A stretch of DNA of 64,000 bases from Phyllobacterium zundukense (GTDB lineage Bacteria > Pseudomonadota > Alphaproteobacteria > Rhizobiales > Rhizobiaceae): assembly GCF_002764115.1 (NCBI RefSeq), contig NZ_CP017940.1, positions 3,818,501-3,882,500 of the forward strand, written 5' to 3'. The notes below the pieces were generated by a model that worked only from the letters and a program-made list of their open reading frames with translations, made no database searches and was not told the origin of the DNA. How positions within the stretch are numbered: the stretch's first letter is position 1; each line of letters opens with the position of its first letter. The translations under genes and the position numbers were made by a program. Positions 47,253 through 57,285 of this stretch are shown one piece after another.

Positions 47253-47356
47253 GGGGCACTCCGTCATGTGGCAAGAACAGTTTGGTTCTAACATCTAAGA
47301 CGGAGATGCGATGGCCACAAGCCGGGCAGCCAATAAAGTATGGGGCGGCAAACGAA

Positions 47357-47384
47357 ACAAAAAAAGCGGGGCAGGGCCCTGCTT
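47357..47384 (-). terminator. Probable terminator of argG
   Basis: Read leftward after argG: a GC-rich stem containing AGCAGGG...CCCCGCT, followed by seven T. The base pairing has one mismatch. Confidence 0.6.
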
Positions 47385-47403
47385 CATTCTGCGTCGAGTA
47401 ATA

Positions 47404-48627
47404 TCAGCTGTTGCGCTTGCGAGCGGCCAGCGTACGCAGACGCAGGGCGTTCAGACGGATAAAGCCGGCGGCGTCCTTTTGGTCGTAGGCGCCGCGGTCA
47501 TCTTCGAAAGTCACGAGTGCATCGGAATAGAGCGACTTTTTCGACTTGCGGCCGGAAACCATGACATTGCCCTTGTACAGCTTCAGGCGAACACTACCTT
47601 CGACATCTTCCTGGCTCTTGTCGATCATCGCCTGCAGCATTTCGCGCTCCGGCGAGAACCAGAATCCGTTATAGATGAGCTCGGCGTAGCGTGGCATGAA
47701 CTCATCCTTCAGATGAGCCGCACCGCGGTCCAAGGTGATGGATTCCATGGCGCGGTGTGCCGCGAGCAAGATGGTGCCGCCCGGTGTTTCATAGACACCG
47801 CGTGATTTCATGCCGACGAAACGGTTCTCGACCAGATCAAGACGACCGATGCCATTGTCGCGGCCAAGATCGTTGAGCGTCTTGAGCAGGTTTGCTGGCG
47901 AAAGCGGTTTGCCGTCGATGGCGACTGCATCACCTTTTTCGAAGGCGATCTCGATTTCCGTCACCTTGTCCGGCGCTTCCATCGGCGAAATCGTGCGCTG
48001 GTGCACATATTCCGGCGCCTCTTGCCAGGGATCCTCAAGCACCTTGCCTTCCGATGACGAGTGCAGGAGGTTCGCATCGACCGAGAACGGCGCTTCACCG
48101 AGCTTGTCCTTGGCGATCGGGATCTGGTGCTCGCGGGCAAATTCCAGTAGATCCGTGCGGGACTTGAAAGTCCAGTCGCGCCAGGGGGCGATCACCTTGA
48201 TATCGGGATTGAGTGCGTAGGCAGAAAGCTCGAAGCGCACCTGGTCATTGCCCTTGCCGGTCGCGCCATGGGCGATGGCATCTGCGCCAGTGCGGGCAGC
48301 GATCTCGACCAGATGCTTGGAAATCAGCGGGCGCGCGATGGAGGTGCCAAGCAAATAGACACCCTCATAGACGGCGTTGGCGCGGAACATCGGGAAGACG
48401 AAGTCGCGCACGAATTCTTCGCGCACGTCCTCTACATAGATTTCCTTGATGCCGAGCATCTCGGCTTTCTTGCGCGCCGGTTCGAGTTCCTCGCCTTGGC
48501 CAAGATCGGCGGTGAAAGTCACGACCTCAGCACCAAGTTCCGTCTGCAGCCATTTCAGGATGATGGATGTATCGAGACCGCCCGAATAGGCCAGTACGAC
48601 TTTCTTGACGTCTTTCCACTTGTTCAT
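47404..48627 (-). CDS. argG: Argininosuccinate synthase
   Basis: A 407-residue ATP-pyrophosphatase-type synthase that joins citrulline and aspartate. The P-loop is [17 protein letters not shown] at about residues 9-25. Other markers are [38 protein letters not shown] and [16 protein letters not shown] 48627 ([17 protein letters not shown]) is the typical start; the frame opens earlier without homology. Confidence 0.97.
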   Translation of the reverse strand: MNKWKDVKKVVLAYSGGLDTSIILKWLQTELGAEVVTFTADLGQGEELEPARKKAEMLGIKEIYVEDVREEFVRDFVFPMFRANAVYEGVYLLGTSIARPLISKHLVEIAARTGADAIAHGATGKGNDQVRFELSAYALNPDIKVIAPWRDWTFKSRTDLLEFAREHQIPIAKDKLGEAPFSVDANLLHSSSEGKVLEDPWQEAPEYVHQRTISPMEAPDKVTEIEIAFEKGDAVAIDGKPLSPANLLKTLNDLGRDNGIGRLDLVENRFVGMKSRGVYETPGGTILLAAHRAMESITLDRGAAHLKDEFMPRYAELIYNGFWFSPEREMLQAMIDKSQEDVEGSVRLKLYKGNVMVSGRKSKKSLYSDALVTFEDDRGAYDQKDAAGFIRLNALRLRTLAARKRNS

Positions 48628-48748
48628 TGTGTTTCCCTGGAATCCCGACCGCAATCGCGGCGCCAATTGTCTCTATGTTGCGGGTCTTTTAGCAGTTGCC
48701 GTGATGTTGGCAAGGTTGGTATTGATTTGGGGCCAAAGCAGCAACATT

Positions 48749-50449
48749 CTATTTGCGGAGCGCAATCCAGCCGTGCTGACCATTTTGCTCCCGCGCCTCG
48801 ATCAGCTGGCCGGACTTCAGCGCGGCTATGAATGGCTGCCATTGTACGCGTCGCCAGCCGGCGACGACCTCTTCAACCGAAAACCCTCTCGCGCCGAGAG
48901 TATCCGCTACGGATTTTTCGTTGGTCATGACCATTCTGATCTCGGGTGCTATTCCCGCTTCCGGGAATCGGCGCATCTGCTTGAATGGCGTGTCGCGGTC
49001 AGTGTGCAGCCGGACCTTGGCCGCATCAAGATGAGAACCGATGAACAGCACTTCATTTTCAGGCAAGTGGAGCGGTTTTGCCTTCGCCGCAAGAACTTCG
49101 CCGATATCCGGCAGCAATAATCCACTGAGAACGGGCGCGCCGATGAAACCGCTTCCCAGCAACAGGAGTGCAAAACACAGGGCCAATCGGTCGATCCCGG
49201 CATTGCGGCTGACGAGCCATAGGGTGACCAATCCCAGAAATGCTGCTGTCGCAAGGCCGATTATGGTAGTCGGGGCCAGGAGGAGCAAACCTATCATCAA
49301 GAGTGCCGCGAGCGCTCCGGCTGTGAGAATCATGGATACCCGCAGGATCATGCGCAGCAGATTTTCTGACTTCTGATCCATGACACTTTGCAAGGCGCAG
49401 GCGAGCAGAATGCTGACAAGGGGTATGACTGGCATCACATAGCGGTGGGATGCATAGTTGGATAATGAGAATATGATGACAACACTGGCGACCCAACCGG
49501 CCAGAAACGGTGCAGCAGCTCCGATCGGTCGCCAATTCGGGCGCTTGCCGTTCATTTTGCTGGCGATGACGAGCATGGTCAGCCACAACACCACCGGCAA
49601 AAACAGCCCCGCGAGGTTGTTCGAAATACCATTGATAAATGTGCCGATGCCGATGGAGACCTTTTCGGAAAGCTGGTCGCCAACAAAATCCGACGCCATC
49701 TCGCTCGCTGCCGTGAACGATTGATAGACAAACCAGGCGCCGAACAGAACGATCGATGGCCAGATTATCGCAGGCAGCCAAAGACGCTTTGCATGCTGGC
49801 GCATTGAGGGGACACTCAGGCTAAACGCAACGACATAGGCGACCATGCCGAGCGGCAACAAACCCTTTGTAAGAACGGCGAAGCCTGTACCGCCGTAGGA
49901 AAGCAGACCATAGAGCTGTTGACGGTCTTCACGGAAAAGAAGGCCCGTAAAGCCGATAAAACCCAAAAGCATGAACAATGTCAGCGGCAGGTCCGGAATA
50001 GCATTGATGCAGGCACGCAAAAAAACGAAATTGCAGGTAAGCATCGCGGCAGCGAGCAAAGCCATCTGATCATTGCGTGTGAGGATTTGGGTAAACTGAA
50101 AAGTCGCCAGAAGGGTTGCGGCCGCAGCAATGAGCCAGAAGAAACGCGAGCCTATCGCGGATATGCCGAAAATCTCCATGCCGGCTATACTCATCCAGTA
50201 GGTGAACGGCGGCTTCTTCAGCCGCACATCGCCTTCCGCCGTGCGTGGCGTCAGATAATCGCCACTCTGGATCATGATCACGGCGCCGTTGGAGTAGTAG
50301 CGCTCATCGGGAAAATGCACGACAAGGCTGGATGCGAGCGGCAACAGCCCGACAACGAGCGATAGCGCGAGAAATACTGCAAGTTTCGCCCTTGAGATCA
50401 GACTGTAGATTAAGCCTGAATCGGCCGTCGCAATTTTTTGTTGGAGCAT
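48749..50449 (-). CDS. ArnT-like glycosyltransferase (GT83/GT39 family)
   Basis: A 566-residue membrane glycosyltransferase with about 11 to 13 hydrophobic segments. The N-terminal periplasmic loop contains FPDERYYSNGAVIMIQSGDYLTPRTAEGDVRLKKPPFTYW, the pattern of ArnT-type dolichyl/undecaprenyl-phosphate sugar transferases (D/E-R-Y-Y..GDYLTP...KPP..YW). ArnT moves aminoarabinose onto lipid A; the sugar here is unknown. The next gene leftward-oriented, at 50551, is a PAP2 phosphatase, consistent with lipid A or lipid carrier metabolism. Confidence 0.87.
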   Translation of the reverse strand: MLQQKIATADSGLIYSLISRAKLAVFLALSLVVGLLPLASSLVVHFPDERYYSNGAVIMIQSGDYLTPRTAEGDVRLKKPPFTYWMSIAGMEIFGISAIGSRFFWLIAAAATLLATFQFTQILTRNDQMALLAAAMLTCNFVFLRACINAIPDLPLTLFMLLGFIGFTGLLFREDRQQLYGLLSYGGTGFAVLTKGLLPLGMVAYVVAFSLSVPSMRQHAKRLWLPAIIWPSIVLFGAWFVYQSFTAASEMASDFVGDQLSEKVSIGIGTFINGISNNLAGLFLPVVLWLTMLVIASKMNGKRPNWRPIGAAAPFLAGWVASVVIIFSLSNYASHRYVMPVIPLVSILLACALQSVMDQKSENLLRMILRVSMILTAGALAALLMIGLLLLAPTTIIGLATAAFLGLVTLWLVSRNAGIDRLALCFALLLLGSGFIGAPVLSGLLLPDIGEVLAAKAKPLHLPENEVLFIGSHLDAAKVRLHTDRDTPFKQMRRFPEAGIAPEIRMVMTNEKSVADTLGARGFSVEEVVAGWRRVQWQPFIAALKSGQLIEAREQNGQHGWIALRK

Positions 50450-50550
50450 CGTTCTTCTGTAGCACTTCTCACTCTCGTTATGGCTTCATAACCCGTTTCA
50501 CGAGCGCCAGCCAACGTAAAGATGCAATCGCAACGAGATTGCACAGATCA

Positions 50551-51342
50551 TCATCTCCGGGAACCTGGGATGGGATAAAACCGGCTGGTCAGCACTTCGC
50601 ACAGGCACGCCATGGCGGCAAAAACAACCAATGTGGACAAGGATCCTAGAACAACATCGGACAAGTAATGTCGGCCGAAGGCAACCCGCAGCATGTCGGC
50701 AACACCGACAATCGTGATCATAGGCCAAAGCAACCTCAACCTGTCGCGATGCGGCCAAAGCGGCAGGAGACAGATAATCCAGACAATGCCGGACGCCTCG
50801 CCTGATACGAACGAACAATTGTGGTGGCAGGCCTGTGACCACTCGGCGGCGGCAACAAAATGATGATTTCCACCAAAGAGCAGCGTATCGGCAGGCCGCG
50901 GCCTGCCTATGAACTCCTTCATATAGCCGTTGACAAGTAATCCAGGGCCGAGAGCAAGCGTTGTCAGCGCAATGGTCGAGATCCGGATACGTTCATGGTT
51001 CCAGCGCATGCCGAAGGCGAGATCGCGCAGGGCAATCGTAACAATGACGCTGGCTCCGACCATTGGCAGGGCATAGAACACGCGCCGAAGCGTTTTGAGG
51101 AGCGCAGCGGAGGCGGCTGGAAAATCGCCACATATCCTGGTGGTGGTCAGGGCATTCGTGCATTCCGTGGCGACGAAGAAGAATGACGACACGGCCTTAT
51201 CGATCTCGGGGGCGCTATTGAACAGGATAGCCAGGGCGATCCACAGCACCAAAAGACCGCATAGGCAGGCAGGCTGGCTCCACAGTCCAAATCCGTAAGG
51301 AGCCGTTCCGCATGGTTCCGATGTTGTGCGATAGTAAACCAT
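50551..51342 (-). CDS. PAP2-family membrane phosphatase
   Basis: A 263-residue phosphatase with about six segments. The three PAP2 motifs are KEFIGRPRP, CSFVSGEAS and RVAFGRHYLSDVV. In motif 2 the usual His of PSGH is replaced by Glu (SGE), seen in some LpxE-like and related phosphatases. It is 101 bases upstream of the ArnT-like gene, in the same direction, so the two could be a lipid A modification pair. The substrate is not determined. Confidence 0.86.
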   Translation of the reverse strand: MVYYRTTSEPCGTAPYGFGLWSQPACLCGLLVLWIALAILFNSAPEIDKAVSSFFFVATECTNALTTTRICGDFPAASAALLKTLRRVFYALPMVGASVIVTIALRDLAFGMRWNHERIRISTIALTTLALGPGLLVNGYMKEFIGRPRPADTLLFGGNHHFVAAAEWSQACHHNCSFVSGEASGIVWIICLLPLWPHRDRLRLLWPMITIVGVADMLRVAFGRHYLSDVVLGSLSTLVVFAAMACLCEVLTSRFYPIPGSRR

Positions 51343-51532
51343 GCGCTCTCTGTAGGCTGATGATGCAGCCCCTTGTGACGCCTGGATATTGCAGGGTGAT
51401 TACGGCATGATCGGGAATTTTCCGTGGCAGCATGCCGGGTAGAAAAATTTTGTCCGAGGCGCGGTTTCCGTTAAATCGAGTGGCGAAAACTCGTCTTTCG
51501 CGTTAGCTTCCCAGTTTCAGACGGAGCCCACC

Positions 51533-52174
51533 ATGACTTTTATCCCGGAATGGCCAATCATCCTGCAATTTACCATCGCAACCTTCGTTCTATCCATTAC
51601 GCCGGGTCCCGACATGACGCTCTTTGTTGGCCGAGCCCTGTCGGAAGGCAAGGCGGCCGGCTTTGCTTGCCTGGCAGGTGCCAGCAGCGGTATCGTTATT
51701 CATACGACGATGGTTGCCATCGGTCTCTCGGCATTGATCGTGGCTTCGCCAAATGCATTTTTCGCACTCAAGATTGTCGGCGCGGGCTATCTGGTATGGC
51801 TTGCCTATCAGGCAATCCGTCACGGGTCGGCTTTCTCACCGGAAAAAAAGGTGGGTCAGTCGCATACGCTGTTCCAGAACTGGCTGACCGGGCTGGGGAT
51901 CAACCTTCTCAATCCGAAGATCATCCTGTTCTTCATGACGTTCCTGCCGCAATTCGTGTCGGCGAATGATCCACACGCTCCCGGGAAACTGTTCTTTCTG
52001 GGCGTTTTGTTCATCCCCTTGGCCTTGCCTGTCGTGGCGCCAATGATCATTGCGGCCGACAGGTTCTCAAAACTGCTCAAGAAAAACCCGACCGTCACGC
52101 GGATCACCGACTGGCTGTTTGCCGGGGTGTTCTCGGCGTTCGCTGCGAAAATTCTGATGGCACAGGCGAAGTAA
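51533..52174 (+). CDS. LysE/RhtB-type amino-acid exporter
   Basis: A 213-residue protein with about six membrane segments. FVLSITPGPDMTLFVGRALSEGKAAGFACLAGASSGIVIHT is the LysE-type signature; GINLLNPKIILFFMTFLPQFV is the second conserved block. It exports amino acids or related small molecules; which one is not predictable. It lies alone, convergent with the following small membrane gene. Confidence 0.9.
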   Translation: MTFIPEWPIILQFTIATFVLSITPGPDMTLFVGRALSEGKAAGFACLAGASSGIVIHTTMVAIGLSALIVASPNAFFALKIVGAGYLVWLAYQAIRHGSAFSPEKKVGQSHTLFQNWLTGLGINLLNPKIILFFMTFLPQFVSANDPHAPGKLFFLGVLFIPLALPVVAPMIIAADRFSKLLKKNPTVTRITDWLFAGVFSAFAAKILMAQAK

Positions 52175-52190
52175 AACGCCCATCCGATAC

Positions 52191-52616
52191 TTAGTTTTTG
52201 GGGCGCTGTGCGATCAGGCCTGCGCTGCGTCCTGAAACCAGCCAATAGGAAAAACCACCGACGACGCCTGTAGCGAGGATCGCCGCGAATGTACTGATGT
52301 CTTCGGTTTGCGGCCGCCATTTCCAGACAATGACGACAACGGCAATGGCTGCACCGCCGAGTGCATAGAAAAGCCAATCGCGCCAAGCGGTCAGCTCCGC
52401 ATAGAGGATCAGAATCGCTGCGGGAACGAAGACGCTATAACCAATGACCACTGCAAATGCCGGAACTGTCAGATAGAGAAATGGCCCTTCAGCTCCGATA
52501 AGTTGTGAGCTGCCGATCAGCAACATGTTGAGAAACAGGGATGCGGTTACGATCGCACAGACAAAGCCGAAAACGATTAGCGCAAACCTTAGCAGATAGA
52601 GCAAGAACTGGCTCAA
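52191..52616 (-). CDS. Hypothetical four-segment membrane protein
   Basis: A 141-residue protein with four hydrophobic stretches (for example [43 protein letters not shown] and [18 protein letters not shown]). No known motif. It overlaps the rlmN stop by 4 bases and probably shares its transcript. Rhizobia have a small membrane protein in this place; function is unknown. Confidence 0.65.
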   Translation of the reverse strand: MSQFLLYLLRFALIVFGFVCAIVTASLFLNMLLIGSSQLIGAEGPFLYLTVPAFAVVIGYSVFVPAAILILYAELTAWRDWLFYALGGAAIAVVVIVWKWRPQTEDISTFAAILATGVVGGFSYWLVSGRSAGLIAQRPKN

Positions 52617-53851
52617 TCTTCACCGTGCCCGGCGATCATGGCCGCCTCGAATGCCAGGCGTTCGGTTTTTTTCATCCGTTCCGATTCCGACTTCAATTGA
52701 CCGCAGGCTGCGAGGATATCGCGGCCACGCGGCGTGCGGATAGGTGAGGCATAGCCGGCATTGTTGACATAGTCCGCGAATTTCTCGATTTGCTCCCAAT
52801 CGGAGCACTGGTAGTTGACGCCGGGCCACGGATTGAACGGGATCAGGTTGATCTTGGCCGGGATGCCTCTCAGAAGACGGACCAGTTCCTTTGCATCGTC
52901 GAGCGAGTCATTGACGCCCTTGAGCATTACATATTCGAAGGTAATGCGCTTTGAATTGGACAGGCTCGGATAAACGCGGCATGCGTCCAGCAGCTCTTTC
53001 AGCGGGTACTTCTTGTTGATCGGCACGAGCATGTCGCGCAAATCATCGTTCACTGCATGCAGGGAGATAGCCAGCATCACGCCGATTTCCTCACCCGTAC
53101 GATAAATCTCCGGCACGACACCGGAAGTCGAAAGCGTGATGCGCCGCTTGGACAGCGAGAGCCCGTCACCATCGGAGGCGATCAGCAGGGCCTTTTTAAC
53201 GTTTTCGAAATTGTAGAGCGGCTCCCCCATGCCCATCATGACAATATTGGAAACCTTGCGGCCTTCCGCGGGAACGATGGCGCCGTCGGGCGTGTTGCGA
53301 TCGGGGAAATCGCCAAGACGATCCCGAGCGATCAGCAGCTGGGCCAGGATTTCTTCAGCCGTCAGATTGCGGACGAGTTTCTGGGTACCCGTATGGCAGA
53401 AGGAACAGGTGAGGGTGCAGCCGACCTGACTGGAAATGCACAGCGTGCCGCGGCCTTCTTCCGGTATATAGACGGTTTCAATCTCGACCGGACGCCCGGC
53501 GCCGCGCGGCGGAAAGCGGAACAGCCATTTGCGCGTGCCATCATTGGAAATCTGCTCTTCGACGATCTCCGGACGGGCAATGGTGAAATGGCGGGCAAGC
53601 AGCTCACGCATATCGCGCGAAATGTTCAGCATGTCGGCAAAATCGGAGACGCCGCGCACATAGAGCCAGTGCCAGAGCTGCGCAACCCGCATCTTTACCT
53701 GCCGCTCCGGAACGCCAATGGCAATAAGGGCTTCCCCCATTTCCACGCGTGACAAGCCGATCAGCGAGGGCATTTCGGCCGTCGAAGCGCGAAGTGCGTC
53801 ACGGGATTTATCCCGAATAACGGGATGTGTAAGGTCAAGCGATGCGGACAT
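52613..53851 (-). CDS. rlmN: Dual-specificity RNA methyltransferase RlmN
   Basis: A 412-residue radical-SAM enzyme that methylates A2503 of 23S rRNA and A37 of some tRNAs. The iron-sulphur cluster motif is C145-x3-C149-x2-C152 ([15 protein letters not shown]). [18 protein letters not shown] and [13 protein letters not shown] follow, with the methylated Cys near the C-terminus (ILAACGQL). It is about 40 residues longer at the N-terminus than E. coli RlmN, as in other rhizobia. Confidence 0.96.
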   Translation of the reverse strand: MSASLDLTHPVIRDKSRDALRASTAEMPSLIGLSRVEMGEALIAIGVPERQVKMRVAQLWHWLYVRGVSDFADMLNISRDMRELLARHFTIARPEIVEEQISNDGTRKWLFRFPPRGAGRPVEIETVYIPEEGRGTLCISSQVGCTLTCSFCHTGTQKLVRNLTAEEILAQLLIARDRLGDFPDRNTPDGAIVPAEGRKVSNIVMMGMGEPLYNFENVKKALLIASDGDGLSLSKRRITLSTSGVVPEIYRTGEEIGVMLAISLHAVNDDLRDMLVPINKKYPLKELLDACRVYPSLSNSKRITFEYVMLKGVNDSLDDAKELVRLLRGIPAKINLIPFNPWPGVNYQCSDWEQIEKFADYVNNAGYASPIRTPRGRDILAACGQLKSESERMKKTERLAFEAAMIAGHGED

Positions 53852-53922
53852 GGGATTTTCTAACGTTCTTTTCGGAAGCGCGGCTCATATCACGTTCCGG
53901 GGCGCGCGTCACCTCCACATGC

Positions 53923-53954
53923 AAAAGAGGCCGGACCTAACCCAGTCCGGCCTC
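53923..53954 (-). terminator. Terminator of the IalB-like gene
   Basis: GAGGCCGGAC (53927-53936) pairs with GTCCGGCCTC (53945-53954). Read leftward from the IalB gene it ends with TTTTGC. Confidence 0.75.
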
Positions 53955-53978
53955 CTTTGATAAACGAAATGAAATTGG

Positions 53979-54482
53979 CTATTTGCAGGTCGCGATGGCT
54001 TTCAGCGCGGCCGACACACCCTTCAGAGAATAGGCGTAACTGGTCTTGGTGCCGCGTTTTGACACTGCATTGATCGACATCTTCTGACCGGAGCGTAGAG
54101 CAGCGACGAGTTGAGGCTCTTCCGCGGCATTTTCCATCCAGCCGTGACTGCCATTGGTAAACATGGAGAAAGTGCGAGCGTCGATCGTCACGGTGACCTT
54201 GGAATTTTCCTGCAGATCGTAACCGGCCTTGAACTGCGGCTCGAAGCTGACATTCTGCCCCGGTTTCTGGCTTACCATGAAGAAATTGTCACCATGGTCA
54301 ATCTTGGCAGGCTGCTTGTCGATCGGAACCGAGAGCACGTAACATACTTTGCCCTTGCCCTGCTGGTAGCTGTAGGCACCCCAAGCGTTAAACTGGCTGA
54401 TCTGACTCGGGGTTTGGGCAAGAGCTGTTCCTGTCAGCCCAAGCATGAGCACAGACGCTGCTACGATTGATTTTCCAAACAT
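53979..54482 (-). CDS. Invasion-associated locus B (IalB) family protein
   Basis: A 167-residue exported protein. The signal peptide KSIVAASVLMLGLTGTALAQ ends at about residue 22, then the IalB-like domain has CYVLSVPIDKQP, NFFMVSQKPGQNVSFEPQFKAGYDL and FTNGSHGWMENAAEEPQLVAALRSG. IalB-type proteins occur widely in Rhizobiales, also in non-pathogens, and affect adhesion or cell envelope; the Bartonella name does not prove virulence. Single gene with its own terminator. Confidence 0.88.
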   Translation of the reverse strand: MFGKSIVAASVLMLGLTGTALAQTPSQISQFNAWGAYSYQQGKGKVCYVLSVPIDKQPAKIDHGDNFFMVSQKPGQNVSFEPQFKAGYDLQENSKVTVTIDARTFSMFTNGSHGWMENAAEEPQLVAALRSGQKMSINAVSKRGTKTSYAYSLKGVSAALKAIATCK

Positions 54483-54746
54483 TTTACCTACCAGTTTCTG
54501 TCGTTCGCTTCATAACTCGCGAACCGGCAATGGCCCGGAAGATAATCCGGATGCCGCATTGTCCAGTTCGCTTCTCTTAATTTGACTTAATCTGGGTTAC
54601 CAAAGGGTGAACACAGGGTCAAAAAAGCAGTTTTCGGAGCCAAGAAGGTTACGTTTTCATCAAAGTCCACGTGCAAACTCCAGCCAGCCAAAAGCGGCGA
54701 GACTTTGACGCTTGGCGCTATCACAAGCTTGTGATGGTGGTGATCG

Positions 54747-55139
54747 TCAGCCAGCCGGCGAAGGATCGCGATCGAAATCCTCGAGCGCTTTCTTTGCCGC
54801 GGCCCGATGTGCCGGTGTGATGTGAGTGCGGATGGCCGTCAGCGCTGTCATCAAAACCGCCACGTCATCCGAAAAGCCAAGGCCAAGGACGAAATCCGGG
54901 ATGAAATCGAGTGGCAGGACGAAATAGGCCAGCGATGCGAGAAGGATCCCACGCACCTTCGTTGGCGTTGCCGGGTCTAGCGCGCAAAAATACCCGGCTA
55001 TGACTTCGTCCAGAAACGGCACGGCCTTTGCGGCCTTGCGCACCGTTTTCCAAAAGCGCGCGCGGACGCGCTCCTCATGGGAGCGCTGTCGGTCATCGCT
55101 GCCTGGCTCAAGAATCTCGCCAATTTTTACGTCGTCCAT
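54747..55139 (-). CDS. YkvA-like (DUF1232) membrane protein
   Basis: A 130-residue protein. The DUF1232 core is YFCALDPATPTKVRGILLASLAYFVLPLDFIPDFVLGLGFSDDVAVL, with the typical PLDFIPD and DD motifs; a single membrane segment lies within it. The ATG at 55139 follows AAGGAAAAGGG, a better start than the ATG at 55196. Function is unknown. It faces a 219-bp divergent gap with the phosphatase gene. Confidence 0.85.
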   Translation of the reverse strand: MDDVKIGEILEPGSDDRQRSHEERVRARFWKTVRKAAKAVPFLDEVIAGYFCALDPATPTKVRGILLASLAYFVLPLDFIPDFVLGLGFSDDVAVLMTALTAIRTHITPAHRAAAKKALEDFDRDPSPAG

Positions 55140-55358
55140 CCCTTTTCCTTCAAGGTTCAGCTGTGGAGACATGGGTAGGCTTTCCAACAGCTGCAAGAGT
55201 TTCGATCAAATTGCTGTAATTTATCCATGACAAAAGGGGTCTCAATCGCTTGTGCGAGGTAGGCTTTCCATGGCGCGGGGAATAAACCAATTGCGTGCCG
55301 CAAGCCATTTCCTTCATATCTGGGCGACAAATTCCGCCTCCGATCACGGTGCCAGTCG

Positions 55359-55829
55359 ATGAAAACGCGTCCGCTTCGCTCTGTCCTCTTTGTCTGTCTT
55401 GGCAATATCTGCCGGTCGCCCTTGGCCGAAGGTGTATTCAGAACGGTGCTTGAGGCGGAGGAGAAGGGCGAAGGGGCAATCATCGATTCCGCCGGAACCA
55501 ATGGCTACCATACGGGTGAGGCACCGGATCAGCGGTCAATCGCGGTCGCAAGCAGACACGGAATCGACATTTCCAACCAACGCTGCCGCCAATTGACGCT
55601 TGAAGACTACACCCGCTTTGATTTGATCGTCGGCATGGACCACGCCAACGTGGTCGCAATCGAAGCGCGCCGGCCCCTGAACGCTACTGCGGAGATCGGA
55701 CTCTTTTACGAGATGGCGTCGCGCGAGACCACGCAGATTCCCGATCCCTATTACGGTACCAATGTCGATTTCGAGCGCGTCTACCGAATGATTCTGGCAG
55801 CTTCCAAAGGTCTTTCGAAGCTGTTCTGA
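55359..55829 (+). CDS. Low-molecular-weight protein-tyrosine phosphatase
   Basis: A 156-residue LMW-PTP. The P-loop is VCLGNICRSP (C13, R19 by count), the C(x5)R(S/T) signature, and the general acid is in IPDPYYG near residue 128. Such enzymes remove phosphate from tyrosine kinases of polysaccharide export or from arginine residues. Its last 49 bases overlap the convergent thpR gene. Confidence 0.93.
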   Translation: MKTRPLRSVLFVCLGNICRSPLAEGVFRTVLEAEEKGEGAIIDSAGTNGYHTGEAPDQRSIAVASRHGIDISNQRCRQLTLEDYTRFDLIVGMDHANVVAIEARRPLNATAEIGLFYEMASRETTQIPDPYYGTNVDFERVYRMILAASKGLSKLF

Positions 55830-56377
55830 TAGGAAGAGCGAGGCGCTTCAAGCGGCCAGGCTTCCTCGACAATGTATGGCCCGCCGCCGATCGAATCGCG
55901 CGACGACATCAGAACAAATCGTCCGATCGTGAATGGCGCTGTCGAGAAGTTGCCACGCGACGACAGATAGTGCGCGACCTCCTCATTACGAACATTGCGC
56001 AATCGTGCCAGAGTCACGTGCGGTGTGAATTTGCGCGGATCGGCCGGCAGCATCAGGCGCTGACATATACGTTCGATCTCGGCTTGCAGCGCTTGGATAT
56101 CCGGTGATGGCGAGATGCCGGCAAAGATGCTGTGCGGTTTTTTAGAACCGAACGCATTGACGCCAGCAAGTTTGAGGGTGAATTCCGGCCGCCGGATACG
56201 ATCAAGCGCATTGGCCACCTCATCAGCAACATGGCCTTCGACGTCCCCGATAAAGCGTAGTGTGATGTGATAGTTTTCGACATCAATCCATCGGGCACCT
56301 GGCAGGCCACCGCGCAAGAGCGACAGCGAGAGAGCGGCGTCCCTCGGGATTTCGAGGGCAGTAAAGAGACGCGGCAT
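55781..56377 (-). CDS. thpR: RNA 2',3'-cyclic phosphodiesterase (2'-5' RNA ligase family)
   Basis: A 198-residue 2H phosphodiesterase. The two catalytic HxT motifs are HITLRFIGD (about residue 41) and HVTLARLRN (about residue 127). ThpR reversibly joins 2'-5' ends and opens cyclic phosphates. The C-terminal 16 or so residues overlap the tyrosine-phosphatase 3' end in the opposite strand. Confidence 0.93.
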   Translation of the reverse strand: MPRLFTALEIPRDAALSLSLLRGGLPGARWIDVENYHITLRFIGDVEGHVADEVANALDRIRRPEFTLKLAGVNAFGSKKPHSIFAGISPSPDIQALQAEIERICQRLMLPADPRKFTPHVTLARLRNVRNEEVAHYLSSRGNFSTAPFTIGRFVLMSSRDSIGGGPYIVEEAWPLEAPRSSYQNSFERPLEAARIIR

Positions 56378-56546
56378 AAGGCATCCTCCCCGAATCGAGT
56401 TGTAACTCTAGAGAATCATTGAATGAGTCCGGGAGCAAGACATAAGTTCAGATTATCTTTTGGCGCGACAAATTAGACACGCATAGCCCATAAGCGCCGT
56501 GAGGCTCCGTCAACGGGATTACGCGCGATTGATTTGGATGATTGCC

Positions 56547-57215
56547 TTATTGAGAAGTGTCGGATGCAGTGGACTGGGCGATTGTCTTCTCCATAACGGG
56601 CATAAAGCCTTCGACCATCCTGGCAACGCCTTCGGCATTGGGATGCATCCCATCCTCCAGCTGCAGTGATTTTTCCGTGGCCACGCCGTCCATGAAGAAT
56701 GGGTAGAGCGGTACATCGTATTTCTCTGCCAGCCGGGGGAAAATCGCGTTGAACTTCCCTTCGTAGTCGTCGCCCATGTTGGGCGGTGCAAGCATTCCGG
56801 CAAGGATGACCTGCACGTTTCGCTGCTTGAGCTTTTCAATGATTTCAGCGAGGTTCTTTTCACTGAGTTCCGGGGAGATGCCGCGCAGTGCGTCGTTGGC
56901 GCCAAATTCGAGAATGACGAGATCCGTCCCATCGGGCACCGACCAATCAAGACGAGCGAGGCCATCCGTTGTCGTCTCTCCGGCCACCCCCGCATTGGCG
57001 ATTGTTACATTCACGCCCTTTTCCTTCAGGGCCTTTTCCAGCTGTGCCGTGAAGGAGTCCTGCATTGGCAGCTCGAAGCCTGACATCAGGCTGTCACCGA
57101 AACCCACCACCGCCAGAGGGTGATCGGACACGGCATTTTGATTGGCCAAGGCCAGGGATGGCAAGGCAACAAGGCCAAGTGAAACCAGGAATTGTATCAA
57201 TGGTTTGAATCTCAT
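56547..57215 (-). CDS. tesA: GDSL-family arylesterase / acyl-CoA thioesterase (TesA-like)
   Basis: A 222-residue periplasmic SGNH hydrolase with a signal peptide (KPLIQFLVSLGLVALPSLALA). Catalytic Ser is S42 in VVGFGDSLMSG, and the DxxH dyad is in EDGMHPNAEG; NAGVAGETTTDGLARL and LEFGANDALRG are blocks II and III. It is divergent from ybbA, exactly as tesA and ybbAP lie in E. coli. Likely acts on acyl chains in the periplasm. Confidence 0.92.
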   Translation of the reverse strand: MRFKPLIQFLVSLGLVALPSLALANQNAVSDHPLAVVGFGDSLMSGFELPMQDSFTAQLEKALKEKGVNVTIANAGVAGETTTDGLARLDWSVPDGTDLVILEFGANDALRGISPELSEKNLAEIIEKLKQRNVQVILAGMLAPPNMGDDYEGKFNAIFPRLAEKYDVPLYPFFMDGVATEKSLQLEDGMHPNAEGVARMVEGFMPVMEKTIAQSTASDTSQ

Positions 57216-57285
57216 TTTCAGGTACCCATATCAGACAAGCTGCGACCAACATTGGTTGCGACCATATCGCAAAGGAAGTTCTTTC

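Noticed and set aside
47311..47805. Rightward open frame of 164 codons opposite argG
   Set aside because: It lies antisense to the conserved argG 3' end and has no domain; high GC in the third codon position of argG creates such shadows.
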